From Candidatus Loosdrechtia aerotolerans (GTDB lineage Bacteria; Planctomycetota; Brocadiia; Brocadiales; Brocadiaceae): 64,000 bases of DNA. The stretch's first letter is position 1; every line of letters starts with the position of its first letter. The translations under genes were made by a program, and so were the position numbers. Positions 52,821 through 62,721 of the stretch are shown here, piece after piece. The stretch covers positions 1 to 64,000 of the forward strand of contig SOER01000003.1 in the NCBI GenBank assembly GCA_021646405.1, in the 5' to 3' direction. The notes beneath the pieces were generated by a model. That model was not told the origin of the DNA. It saw only the letters and a list, made by a program, of their open reading frames with translations, and ran no database searches.

Positions 52821-53042
52821 CAATGCATAGTAACCCTGGTATTCCCGGAATTTTTTTAAAAAATTAAATCGTTACCACTTTTGATTTTTCACCCTCTTTC
52901 GTGTCTTTTGTATCTGAAAAAAACTTAAAATAGCTTGCAATCCTCTTCATTTTTGTTTTAATAAAAACCTTTGAAGGAAAAAGCAATTTCCTATCATCTA
53001 CAGGCGAAATGCCGAATTCATTTTTCTAAGGGAGGTTTATTG

Positions 53043-53867
53043 ATGAACATAAGGCAAGAACAGTTGAATTCGAATATCACTGTTGAATTTCCAGAAATAA
53101 CGGAAGGATGCATTTCTCAGGGCAACGATGAATATTGCCTGGTGAGATCCCGAGATTCGGAAATGGAAGTTCGCTTTCATGAATACCAGACTATTTATAC
53201 CGTAGAGGGACTGTACGAACACCTGTTCTACCAAAAGCTGAAATGCTGCTCTCCGCAGATGATTTGCTCGCAGCTTCGACGAGAGTTAAAGAAGTCGCAG
53301 ATCCCTCCGGATAAGCTGAGAGTTCTTGACTTTGGTGCGGGAAATGGAATGGTCGCCGAAGAGCTTCAACGAATGGGAGTTCAAAATGTTGTTGGTCTGG
53401 ACATTATAGAGGAGGCCGGGCTGGCAGCACGAAGGGATCGTCCCCACGTATATGATAACTACTACGTAGCAGATGTTATTGATCTCCCCAAATCCCTTTA
53501 TACAAAGCTCAAAGACTATCGCTTTAATTGTCTGGTCACGGTTGCAGCGCTGGGTTTTGATGATGTTCCACCCCTGGCCTTTGCCGAGGCATACAATCTT
53601 ATTTCCTCTCCGGGGTGGGTTGCCTTTAACATAAAGGAACATTTCCTTGAAGATGGAGATCAATCAGGCTTTTCTCACCTCGTGCACCAGATGATTGATC
53701 ACGGCATTATGGATCTTCGCATATCCTCCCGCTACCGGCACCGTTATTGCCTGGATGGTACCCCACTTTACTACGTGGCCATAGTAGGCCGAAAGCAGAA
53801 TAATATTCCAGATAAATGGTTACATCGGATGCGCACGATAAACAGGTTCCACATGGGAGCAACATAA
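53043..53867 (+). CDS. Class I SAM-dependent methyltransferase
   Basis: 274 aa from ATG 53043, set by AGGGAGG about 7 bases upstream. Motif I is VLDFGAGNGMVAEEL, then acidic VVGLDII, motif IV-like region CLVTVAALGFDDVPP. The N-terminal 75 residues are not typical of the core. It starts a run with the next small gene and a betaine-type ABC transporter. Substrate unknown. Confidence 0.85.
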   Translation: MNIRQEQLNSNITVEFPEITEGCISQGNDEYCLVRSRDSEMEVRFHEYQTIYTVEGLYEHLFYQKLKCCSPQMICSQLRRELKKSQIPPDKLRVLDFGAGNGMVAEELQRMGVQNVVGLDIIEEAGLAARRDRPHVYDNYYVADVIDLPKSLYTKLKDYRFNCLVTVAALGFDDVPPLAFAEAYNLISSPGWVAFNIKEHFLEDGDQSGFSHLVHQMIDHGIMDLRISSRYRHRYCLDGTPLYYVAIVGRKQNNIPDKWLHRMRTINRFHMGAT

Positions 53868-54137
53868 ATGGAACCAGATATCCTTCAATACTTTTCGCGG
53901 AACGATCGTACCGTTATCCTCCATGATCTGCTCACCCCCCGCTTTGTCCATTATCACAAGCCTGAAGAGCTCCGGAGTTGGTGTACAACATCAGGATTAA
54001 CAAATATCAGGCAGGTCCCTTATGAGGCAAACGGTCAAACATGCGAGAGGACAAAAGACATTTTAGCAAAATACAGGCGTGTATGCCGTCCCGGTTTTGG
54101 CCTTCTTGCCCGGTACCCCGCGGGTATTGCTTCGTGA
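53868..54137 (+). CDS. Small protein resembling a methyltransferase C-terminus
   Basis: 89 aa. The ATG directly follows the previous TAA and the stop overlaps the next start as GTGA. The stretch TPRFVHYHKPEELRSW and SGLTNI looks like the final strand-helix region of class I methyltransferases, so it may be a detached C-terminal domain or a remnant of a second methyltransferase. The tight coupling suggests it is translated. Confidence 0.55.
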   Translation: MEPDILQYFSRNDRTVILHDLLTPRFVHYHKPEELRSWCTTSGLTNIRQVPYEANGQTCERTKDILAKYRRVCRPGFGLLARYPAGIAS

Positions 54138-54895
54138 TTGAAATCAAGAATGTATCAAAATCTTTTGATCAGGGGAAAAGTTTTGCTGTACAGAATGTTT
54201 CCCTGCATGTACAACAGGGTGAGGCATTGATCCTCCTTGGATCATCCGGCTGCGGCAAAACAACTACCCTGAAAATGATTAACCGGATTATCGAACCAAC
54301 GTCGGGAAGCATTTATGTAGACGGAACCAATGTTCTTGAACAAGACCCGGTTTCACTTCGCCGGTGTATCGGCTATGTTTTCCAGGGAATAGGGCTTTTT
54401 TCACACCTCACGGTGGAGGAGAACGTGGAAATCGTTCCCCGGCTTCTTGGCTGGCCAAGGGATAAACGACGCGAGCGAGCCCGTTTTTTGCTTGAACTGA
54501 TGGAGATTTCTCCAATCGCTTACGGCCGGCGTTTACCACAAGCACTATCCGGAGGTCAAAAACAACGGATCGGGGTTGCCCGTGCTTTGGCTGCCGATCC
54601 TGACTACCTTCTTATGGATGAACCTTTTGGTGCACTGGATGCCTTAACACGGGATGCACTCCAGCAAGAGTTGCTTGCCATCAAACAAAAACTTAATAAA
54701 ACGATCATTTTCGTTACACACGACATTTTTGAAGCCCTGACCCTTGCCGACCGTATCGCTGTTCTGCACAAGGGTCGGCTGGAACAGGTTGGGACAAAGG
54801 AAGAGGTTCTGGAAAACCCCGCCAGTCCTTTTGTACGGGATCTTTTTGCTAAACCGACCGAACAACTGGCAGCATTCAGAAGGGCATCGCCATGA
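54134..54895 (+). CDS. opuCA: Glycine betaine/choline-type ABC transporter ATPase (OpuCA-like)
   Basis: 253 aa from GTG 54134, which overlaps the previous TGA. Walker A GSSGCGKTTT, signature LSGGQKQR, Walker B YLLMDEPFGALD. The IGYVFQGIGLF stretch and layout match OpuCA/OsmV-type ATPases that import betaine, carnitine or choline, without C-terminal CBS domains. A longer reading to 54041 would overlap the upstream gene. By eye, this operon looks somewhat richer in G+C than its neighbours. Confidence 0.88.
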   Translation: MIEIKNVSKSFDQGKSFAVQNVSLHVQQGEALILLGSSGCGKTTTLKMINRIIEPTSGSIYVDGTNVLEQDPVSLRRCIGYVFQGIGLFSHLTVEENVEIVPRLLGWPRDKRRERARFLLELMEISPIAYGRRLPQALSGGQKQRIGVARALAADPDYLLMDEPFGALDALTRDALQQELLAIKQKLNKTIIFVTHDIFEALTLADRIAVLHKGRLEQVGTKEEVLENPASPFVRDLFAKPTEQLAAFRRASP

Positions 54896-56487
54896 CAGGA
54901 AGCTGGATTCCCTTTGTATACAACCGGTTACCGGAATTATGGCTCCGCATTGGTGAGCACATTCTCTTGACGGGTATTTCCACTTCCCTGGCAATTCTTA
55001 TCGGAATTCCCTTAGGTATTCTGGCAAATCAGGTTCGTGGTCTGAGAGGAATTCTGCTCAGTACGGTTGGCGTGCTTCAAACGATTCCCAGCCTCGCCAT
55101 GCTGGCCATCCTTCTCGCCCTGCTACAAAAAATTGGCGTGGTTCCAGCTATCACCGCCCTTACCCTTTACGCGTTATTGCCCATCGTACGCAACACGTAT
55201 ACCGGGTTGGAAGCAATTCCACCGGAGATGGCGGAAGCAGCTCTCGGCATCGGCATGACCCCGGGGCAGCAGCTTTGGCTTGTCAAATTGCCACTAGCAC
55301 TGCCGATGATAATCGCCGGCATCCGTACAGCAGTGGTGGTAAACGTGGGTATTGCTACGTTATCGGCCTTTATTGGAGCGGGAGGCCTTGGTCAATTTAT
55401 CAACCGGGGGCTGGCCCTTTCCAACACGCGATTGATACTGCTTGGCGCTGTACCAGCAGGAATATTAGCATTGTTCGTAGATTTCAGCATCGCTACGGCA
55501 GGTTGGGGGTTACACCCAGCCCGTAAAACGGAATACGGCCTCCGGAAAACGATCCTCCGGATCACAGCATTATCCTTACCTTTTACTCTCTTCATCCTGG
55601 GCGTAATCGCCTATTCCACCGGTCTTACCAAAACTTCTGTAACTGTTGCGGGAGAGTCATCTGTCCCACAGGCAATTGTTCGCATCGGGACAAAAAACTT
55701 TACGGAGCAATTTATCCTGGGGGAAATGATGGCCCAGCTCATTGAGGCACGCACAGGGCTCTCTGTCGAGCGTAAATTTAATCTGGGTGGCACGATGATC
55801 TGTCATGGCTCCCTGATTAGCGGAGGAATCGATATCTATCCTGAATACACGGGAACCGGCCTCACTGCCATCCTCCAGAAAAAAATGGTATCCGACCCCG
55901 ATAGCGTGCTCCCTATTGTTCGGGAAGCTTATCAGGAGCGCTTTCAGGTGAAGTGGCTTTTTCCTTTCGGGTTCAACAACACGTATGCCATTACCGTCCG
56001 CAAAATGGATGCAAACCAGCATAACTGGCATACGATTTCTGATCTCGCTTCAGCGGCATCCGGGCTCAGAGCAGGTTTTACCGGCGAATTTGCAGAGCGA
56101 CCCGATGGGTATCCAGGCATCATCCGGGAATATGGCTTCCAATTCGGAAGCATTCAGGATCTTGATCCTGCGATTCTGTACGAAGCGATTGCCAGGAATC
56201 AAGTGGATGTAATTTGCGCCTTTGCAACAGATGGCCGAATCACGGCTTACCAGTTGCAACCGCTCAAGGACAACCGCAACGTCTTCCCTCCCTACCATTG
56301 TGCTCCGGTGATTCGGGAAAAGACGCTCAAAAAATATCCTGAAATTTCAGATGCGCTGCAACCCCTCGCCGGAATCCTTGATAATGAAACCATGCAGCGC
56401 CTCAATTATGAGGTGGATGAAAGAAAGCGGATGCCTAAAAAGGTGGCAGAGGAATTTCTCCGTAAACACGTGCTTTTAGATCATTAA
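54892..56487 (+). CDS. opuCB: Fused betaine-type ABC permease and substrate-binding protein
   Basis: 531 aa. The N-terminal half (about 1-215) is a permease of the BPD_transp_1 type with about six helices and the EAA-like loop EMAEAALGIGMTPGQQLW. The C-terminal half (about 265-530) is an OpuAC-type binding domain (IGTKNFTEQFILGEMMAQL, DIYPEYTGTGL, NQVDVICAFATDGRI). Fusion of permease and binding protein is known in OpuC/OsmX-type systems. The ATG overlaps the ATPase stop (ATGA). The substrate is probably a quaternary amine. Confidence 0.9.
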   Translation: MTGSWIPFVYNRLPELWLRIGEHILLTGISTSLAILIGIPLGILANQVRGLRGILLSTVGVLQTIPSLAMLAILLALLQKIGVVPAITALTLYALLPIVRNTYTGLEAIPPEMAEAALGIGMTPGQQLWLVKLPLALPMIIAGIRTAVVVNVGIATLSAFIGAGGLGQFINRGLALSNTRLILLGAVPAGILALFVDFSIATAGWGLHPARKTEYGLRKTILRITALSLPFTLFILGVIAYSTGLTKTSVTVAGESSVPQAIVRIGTKNFTEQFILGEMMAQLIEARTGLSVERKFNLGGTMICHGSLISGGIDIYPEYTGTGLTAILQKKMVSDPDSVLPIVREAYQERFQVKWLFPFGFNNTYAITVRKMDANQHNWHTISDLASAASGLRAGFTGEFAERPDGYPGIIREYGFQFGSIQDLDPAILYEAIARNQVDVICAFATDGRITAYQLQPLKDNRNVFPPYHCAPVIREKTLKKYPEISDALQPLAGILDNETMQRLNYEVDERKRMPKKVAEEFLRKHVLLDH

Positions 56488-56597
56488 AGTCCTGAAAGTC
56501 CTGGAAGCCGCATAGGTTTCCCAGTGTACTGTACGCTTTACATTAATGGAAATCTCAAAATCCATATTTCCAATTTACCGAATGGAAGGAAGAAAAT

Positions 56598-57584
56598 ATG
56601 CCTGAAAATTCAGCATACCAAATACGAAAATTCCAGCTACCTCCAAACATTAGCGGAACAACCGTCCGTTTGATGGTATTAGGCGTCGCTCTCTTCTTAT
56701 TTATATTTTCATCCGCATTTACTGTAGATCCCGAAGAAGTAGGGGTTATCCTGAGATTTGGCAAATACACGCGGACTGTAAACCCTGGTCTGCATTTTAA
56801 ATTACCATTTGGAATCGAAACCGTTGATAAGGTACCGGTAGAACGCCAATTAAAGCAGGAATTTGGTTTTCGTACAGTAACAACAACCGGCATTGAAACG
56901 CAATACCTAAAAAGGCCATACCAGGAAGAATCTCTGATGTTAACAGGTGATTTGAACGCCGCCGATGTCGAGTGGATTGTTCAATACCGGGTTAAAGATC
57001 CTTATAAATATCTGTACCGGGTGCGAAGTCCTGACAAAACGTTCCGCGATATCACAGAAGCAGTTATGCGGGAAATCATAGGTGATCGCTCCGTTGTTGA
57101 AGTACTCACCTTTGGTCGTCAGGAAATTGCTGATGCAGTAACCGTTAAGTTACAAGATATCTGTGATCAATATGAAACAGGGATTCGGGTGGAACAGGTA
57201 GCTCTGCAAGACGTGAATCCACCAGACCCGGTAAAGCCAGCTTTCAATGAGGTAAATGAAGCCCAACAAGAACGGGAAAAATTAATTAACCAGGCACGTT
57301 CTGAATATAACAGAGTCATTCCCAAGGCAAAGGGGGAAGCAGCGCAAAAGATTGAAGAAGCTGAAGGATATGCCCTAGAACGGATAAATGAAGCTCAGGG
57401 GGATGCAGCAAAATTTCATGCAATCTTTACTGCATATATGAAAGCAGAAGAGGTAACACGCCAGCGAATATACCTGGAAACAATGAGCAAGATTCTGCCT
57501 AAAGTAGGAAGAAAATTAATCACCGATCAGGAAATAAGTGGAATATTACCGCTATTTCAGTTAAACGGGGAGGAAACAAAATAA
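56598..57584 (+). CDS. hflK: FtsH regulator HflK
   Basis: 328 aa, SPFH/prohibitin family. One N-terminal membrane helix (about 25-43), then TVDPEEVGVILRFGKYTRTVNPGLH, and a long helical region (EVNEAQQEREKLINQA). It regulates the FtsH protease in a ring complex with HflC. AAGGAAG lies 6 bases before the ATG. The TAATG junction couples it to hflC. Confidence 0.94.
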   Translation: MPENSAYQIRKFQLPPNISGTTVRLMVLGVALFLFIFSSAFTVDPEEVGVILRFGKYTRTVNPGLHFKLPFGIETVDKVPVERQLKQEFGFRTVTTTGIETQYLKRPYQEESLMLTGDLNAADVEWIVQYRVKDPYKYLYRVRSPDKTFRDITEAVMREIIGDRSVVEVLTFGRQEIADAVTVKLQDICDQYETGIRVEQVALQDVNPPDPVKPAFNEVNEAQQEREKLINQARSEYNRVIPKAKGEAAQKIEEAEGYALERINEAQGDAAKFHAIFTAYMKAEEVTRQRIYLETMSKILPKVGRKLITDQEISGILPLFQLNGEETK

Positions 57585-58546
57585 TGGCCATTGTAAAATA
57601 TGTCTTCATACTTATTATTGTTTTCTTTGGATTGTTTATGCTGAATAAGATTTTCCCGGTTGCCTTTGTTGTCGATGAAACAGAACAGGTGGTCGTTACA
57701 CAATTTGGAAAACCAGTTGGCAAGCCCATCACAGAACCGGGGATCTACTTGAAGATACCTTTTATTCAGAAGGTACATTTTTTTGACAAGCGATTTCTGG
57801 AATGGGATGGTGATAAAAACCAGGTACCTACAAAAGACAAACGATTCATCTGGGTAGATACATACGCGCGCTGGCGTATCTCAGACCCCCTGTTATTTTT
57901 TCAACGCGTATATGATGAAAGAGGCGCCCAATCAAGACTCGATGACATTCTTGACGGTGAGACCCGAAATGCAATTGCCAGTCACAATCTTGTGGAAATT
58001 ATTCGCACTACAGATCGCAATTTACAGTTTGGTGAAGATTACCTGGAAATAACAGAAGACGTCAGAATGGCAGAAATTAAATACGGCCGTGAAAAAATAA
58101 CCATGGATATTGTCAGGGTAGCCGCGGAACGTACCAAGGAACTTGGGATTGAGCTTCTGGACCTGCGGCTAAAACGCTTAATTTACGTGAAAGAGGTCCA
58201 GGATAAAATTTTTGACCGGATGATCACAGAACGGAAAAGGATCGCTGATAAATACCGGTCTGAAGGCAAGGGGGAAGCGGCAAAGATCATCGGAAGCAAA
58301 GAACGCGAATTGAAAAGAATTCAGTCTGAGGCCTACAGGACTGCTCAGGAAATTATAGGCAAGGCAGACGCTGAGGCGACAGAAATTTTTGCTGCAGCTT
58401 ATAATCAAAGCCCTGAATCCAGAGAATACTACAAGTTTTTAAAAACACTGGAAACCTATGAAAAAACACTGAAAGAAAATGATTGGTTAATCTTATCTAC
58501 AGAAAGTGACGTATTTCAATATTTACAGAAACAGACTTCAAAATGA
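57584..58546 (+). CDS. hflC: FtsH regulator HflC
   Basis: 320 aa SPFH protein partner of HflK. N-terminal helix (about 5-25), FVVDETEQVVVTQFGKPVGK and a coiled-coil C-terminal third (KGEAAKIIGSKERELKRIQ). It begins within the hflK stop codon. Confidence 0.94.
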   Translation: MAIVKYVFILIIVFFGLFMLNKIFPVAFVVDETEQVVVTQFGKPVGKPITEPGIYLKIPFIQKVHFFDKRFLEWDGDKNQVPTKDKRFIWVDTYARWRISDPLLFFQRVYDERGAQSRLDDILDGETRNAIASHNLVEIIRTTDRNLQFGEDYLEITEDVRMAEIKYGREKITMDIVRVAAERTKELGIELLDLRLKRLIYVKEVQDKIFDRMITERKRIADKYRSEGKGEAAKIIGSKERELKRIQSEAYRTAQEIIGKADAEATEIFAAAYNQSPESREYYKFLKTLETYEKTLKENDWLILSTESDVFQYLQKQTSK

Positions 58547-58636
58547 TCACATAAATCCTCTTTATTTATTCCGTAAATAATAGAGGTAGTCATCTGTAAT
58601 ATCACTAATTATGTGCCAACAATATTAGCATACAAA

Positions 58637-58659
58637 GGGCGAACCACAAGTGTTCGCCC
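58637..58659. repeat. Palindrome between hflC and fdhA
   Basis: GGGCGAAC and GTTCGCCC flank CACAAGT, in the gap between two convergent genes. It is a good bidirectional end hairpin. The family GGGCGAAC...GTTCGCCC is common in other genomes as I recall. Confidence 0.55.
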
Positions 58660-58781
58660 CTTCATATACTCATAAATGATATTGATTTTTCTGGAGTTAC
58701 ACATCGGTTGACTATTTAATAGAATCTCCGTTAATCTTAATACATAAATTATAAGATATGAGGACTCCTGATGCTTCCCGA

Positions 58782-61484
58782 CTATGTACCTATTTTCTCA
58801 AGTTTCGCGCTACAAACCTTGTATTCGGCTGTTTGGGTGACATCATCATAAGCGTCCTTCGTTAGTTTATTCGCTGCAGACTCGGCAAAGTGCATCGGTA
58901 TCCAGATTACACCTTTTTTCACCTTTTCCGATACCTCGGCACGGGCTGTAATCTGACCCCGGCGTGTAATAACGCTAATCATCTCACCATCAAATATGCC
59001 CAATTCTGTGGCATCTGCCTGGTTTACCTCAACAAAACAATCATTCGTTTTATGGATAATCCCTTCCGACCGACGAGTCATGGTACCTGCATTATAGTGA
59101 TACAGGGTTCGTCCGGTTGTGAGGAGCAATGGATATTCCTTATCAGGGCTTTCAGCAGGTGGACGATAGGGTAATACAAAAAACTTGCCGAGACCCCTTG
59201 GAAATTTACCTTCATGTAAAAATTTCGTACCAGGGTGTTTTGTATCCGGACATGGCCATTGAATACCGTTATGCTCTATCCTCTCATAATTAATGCCTGC
59301 AAGCATTGGTGTAAGACTGGCAATTTCGTCAAAGATTTCCTTTGGCGAAGGGTAATCCATCTTATATCCCATACGCGTAGATAATTCAGCGGTAATTTGC
59401 CAGTCCGGCCTTGTATTTCCTACGGGGTTGATGGCCTTCCGCACACGCTGAACACGGCGTTCTGTATTGGTAAAAGTACCGTCCTTTTCAGCAAAACTGG
59501 TGGCTGGCAGGATAACATCTGCATACCGAGCCGTCTCTGACATAAAGATATCCTGTACGACAAGAAATTCAAGGTTTTTTATCCCTTTTATCGTGTAATC
59601 CTGATTGGGTTCACTAATAACCGGGTCTTCCCCGATTACGTAGAATGCCTTAAATTGATTCTTGTACATACGCTCGAACATGGTTGATGCAGTGTCACCC
59701 GGAGTTTTTGGCAATGTAACACCCCATGTCTTTTCAAACTTCTCCACAACAGCCGGATCTGAAGGATCCTGATATCCGGGTAGCTTGTTTGGCAGGCACA
59801 TATCTGTCGCACCCTGTACATTATTCTGTCCACGAATAGGATTAACGCCGGTGCTGGATTTTCCAATATGTCCTGTTAATAAAGCAAGATTTGCAATAGT
59901 TCGTACATTGTCTGTACCACAGGTATGTTCGGTAATACCAAGTGTATAATAAATAGCAGACTTCTCGGATGTCGCGTAAAGCCTTGCAGCCTGACGGATA
60001 TCTTCTGCCGGAATGCCAGTAAATTCAGCAGCCCGTTCAGGGGTAATATCTTTCACAAATTCCTTTAACTCTTCAAAGCCTTCGGTACGGGTCTTTATGA
60101 ATTCTTTATTTTCAAGGCCTTCAGCAATAATAACATGGGCCATTGCATTCAATAACCAGTTATCAGAACCTGGTATTACCGGGAGGTATAACCTGGCATG
60201 CTGGGCGAACCAAATCCTGCGCGGATCGGCTACGATAAAAGTACATCCATTCTTCAATGCCTTCTTCATCTCCAATCCTATAATCGGATGTGCATCTGTC
60301 GGATTGCCGCCAATCAGAAAGATGAGTTTACAATCCTTGATTTCACTAATAGAATTGGTCATTGAACCGCTACCAAATGACATCGCCAGACCGGCGACGG
60401 TAGGTGCGTGTCAAGTCCGGGCACACTGGTCTACATTGTTTGTACCAATCGTAGCCCTCGCAAATTTCATTGCAAGGTAATTTTCTTCATTCGTACATCG
60501 CGAAGAACTCATTACCCCGATATGATCTGGTCCGTATTTGGCTTTTATTTCACCTAATTTTGTGGCTACAAGGTTCAGCGCTTCATCCCATGTTGCCTCT
60601 TCAAATTTTCCATTTTTCTTTATAAGTGGTTGCTTTAATCGTTCAGGATGATGGATAAAGTCAAACCCGAATCTTCCTTTCACACAGAGGTTACCGTCGT
60701 TGGGAATAGACCCTGGCTTCGAAGTTACTTTAACAACCTGATTCTCTTTCACATTTAAATACATCGTACATCCTACACCACAATAGGCACAGGTGGTCTT
60801 GACCTGTCTAAAGTCCCATCCTCTCCCCTTTCCTACCGCCTGTTTCTCCACGAGTGAACCAACAGGACAGGTAGATACACACTGACCACACAACACACAT
60901 GTTGTATCACGCCGGGGCATTCCGAACGGAGTACCTGTTTCTGTTTTAAACCCCCGGTTCTTAAAATCAATAGCATAGTCCTGTTGAACTTCAGCACAAA
61001 TGCGAACACAGCGACCACAGAGGATACATTTACTCGTATCCTGCTGAATGACAGGATTGCTATCCTCCACAATTCCGCCATCTGGCTCTTCAAAAAACTG
61101 GCTTTCCCTTATACCGTGTTCATATGCAAGATTTTGTAAGCTACATGAACCGCATTTCTCACACGTCATGCAATCCTTAGGATGATCTGAGAGGATTAAT
61201 TCCAAAATCATTTTTCTCGTTTTTAATACCTTCTCAGAATCTGTTCGAATAACCATCCCATCAGTGGCTTCTGTATTACAGGAAGTGATAAGTGCCGTTG
61301 ATTTGCCCCGCTCTATCTCTACCATACATACGCGACATGCTGCAAAGGGCTCCAGCCGTGGGTCATGACAAAGGGTAGGAATACGCACACCAACAGCATT
61401 AGCCGCTTGTAAAACTGTTTTACCTTTATCCACCTCTATAGTCTTACCATCAATAGTTACTTTTATCTTTGAAATCATTACCAT
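58782..61484 (-). CDS. fdhA: Selenocysteine formate dehydrogenase alpha subunit
   Basis: About 900 aa if the in-frame TGA at 60413-60411 is read as selenocysteine (residue 358). Both sides are in the same frame: ...NVDQCART-U-HAPTVAGLAMSFGSG. The start at 61484 has AAGGAG about 11 bases upstream. From the N-terminus: a [2Fe-2S] domain (CHDPRLEPFAACRVCMVE), a His-Cys cluster, two 4Fe-4S sets (CILCGRCVRIC, CVLCGQCVSTCP), the Mo/W domain cluster (CAYCGVGC), and then the bis-MGD core with Sec as metal ligand. The C-terminal molybdopterin dinucleotide-binding domain is present. It oxidises formate or reduces CO2. No beta subunit or fdhD is adjacent. Selenocysteine insertion genes must lie elsewhere. 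Confidence 0.93.
60370..60413 (-). promoter_or_regulatory. SECIS element and selenocysteine TGA in fdhA
   Basis: On the minus strand the TGA (60413-60411) is followed after 18 bases by the loop GGTCT at 60392-60388, closed by the perfect 5-bp stem TCGCC/GGCGA, with an outer stem CTACC/GGTAG. The 18-base spacing and GGTCT loop equal those of E. coli fdhF as I remember it. Confidence 0.9.
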
Positions 61485-61614
61485 AAATATCTTTTCTCCT
61501 TACTGTAATTAGGATACAGATGTCCGCAATGTCTGTAGATTTTATCTTTTTATTCCTTACTTTCTCATATTCTAAAAATGTACATTCTGCTGAATTCAAG
61601 CACTCCACAGTTAT

Positions 61615-62418
61615 TTAACATATCATAATTCCCGCGTACCCTACAACTCGTTCATAATCGCCAGTAACAACACCACTCGTTTCGTAGCGCACCAATTCAG
61701 CACCCTTTGCTCCCCGTTCCTTGGAACATGTCAACATCGCAATTGTAGGATAAATACCACACATCGTAATACGCATGCTATAGGCTTTATTATATAAGCT
61801 ATTTTCATTCAGGGCCAGGATCTCATTAATCGCAATTTTATCTTTTCTGTTAACAGATATCTGTGATTCATAATGTGTCATATCGGTAGACGCTATAACG
61901 AGCGCATTGGGACAGGATCTTAATAATACTGATGACAGGCACTTACCAATGTTCTTAATATCTCTCATACCTCCCGGTGATATAACCATAATTACGACAC
62001 TGACATGAGGATTGAAGTATTGAACAAAAGGTATCTGCGTTTCTGCGGCATGTTCATATATATGGGCTTCTGAATCTTTCTCAATAAGATCACAGGCCAG
62101 TACTATTTCATCTACTATCTCTTCATTTACCTGAACATCTCCCAGCGGTGTATTCCACGATCCACTTGGCCAGATAGAATACGGAGCACCGTTACCTGTA
62201 TGGTTTGGCGCTAGTATAACAACCGTATCAGGGATTATAATTCTCGAATACAGGTTCCCTGCAACCCGGCCAGAATACAGATACCCTGCATGAGGAGAGA
62301 CAATGCCTAATACAACCTGCTTTGGGCAATCCTTGACGGTGAATCCCTCAATATCGCTCTTTAATTGGTCTGCATCGCTACTATAAAAACTACCTGCCAC
62401 AGCAGGTTTCCTTATCAT
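61615..62418 (-). CDS. amrB: MEMO1/AmmeMemoRadiSam B family protein
   Basis: 267 aa. The family start is RKPAVAGSFYSSDADQL, with SPHAGYLYSG, HAAETQIPFVQY and ASTDMTHYE carrying the metal-site histidines and acids of the extradiol-dioxygenase-like fold. In the AmmeMemoRadiSam trio it works with a radical SAM enzyme and an AMMECR1 protein; neither is adjacent here. Function is not settled. Confidence 0.92.
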   Translation of the reverse strand: MIRKPAVAGSFYSSDADQLKSDIEGFTVKDCPKQVVLGIVSPHAGYLYSGRVAGNLYSRIIIPDTVVILAPNHTGNGAPYSIWPSGSWNTPLGDVQVNEEIVDEIVLACDLIEKDSEAHIYEHAAETQIPFVQYFNPHVSVVIMVISPGGMRDIKNIGKCLSSVLLRSCPNALVIASTDMTHYESQISVNRKDKIAINEILALNENSLYNKAYSMRITMCGIYPTIAMLTCSKERGAKGAELVRYETSGVVTGDYERVVGYAGIMIC

Positions 62419-62721
62419 TGGTATATGGTTATGATGGTATTTTATGATGGCATCACCCCAAAATTCTACCGTTCTTCAAGTCCTTGTGCAGGGAAAACGA
62501 TATTAAGTATTTATTTCTTAAGGACAGAGAATTAATAGGAGTATACTGTTTATCATAGAAAACAAATAGCTATAATCAATAGTGTAACATCACTTCTTTT
62601 AACAGTCAAACCTCTTTTATAAAATGATTTTTCAATTGAAGATACATGTATTATGGTTTAAAATTTACCTTTTACATAATCTTAATGATCTCAATTTGCA
62701 ATTAATTAAGGAGTCTGGATT
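62419..62721. other. AT-rich divergent promoter gap
   Basis: 303 bases between the divergent amrB and PP-loop genes. It should hold both promoters. No repeat, hairpin or open frame stands out. Confidence 0.5.
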
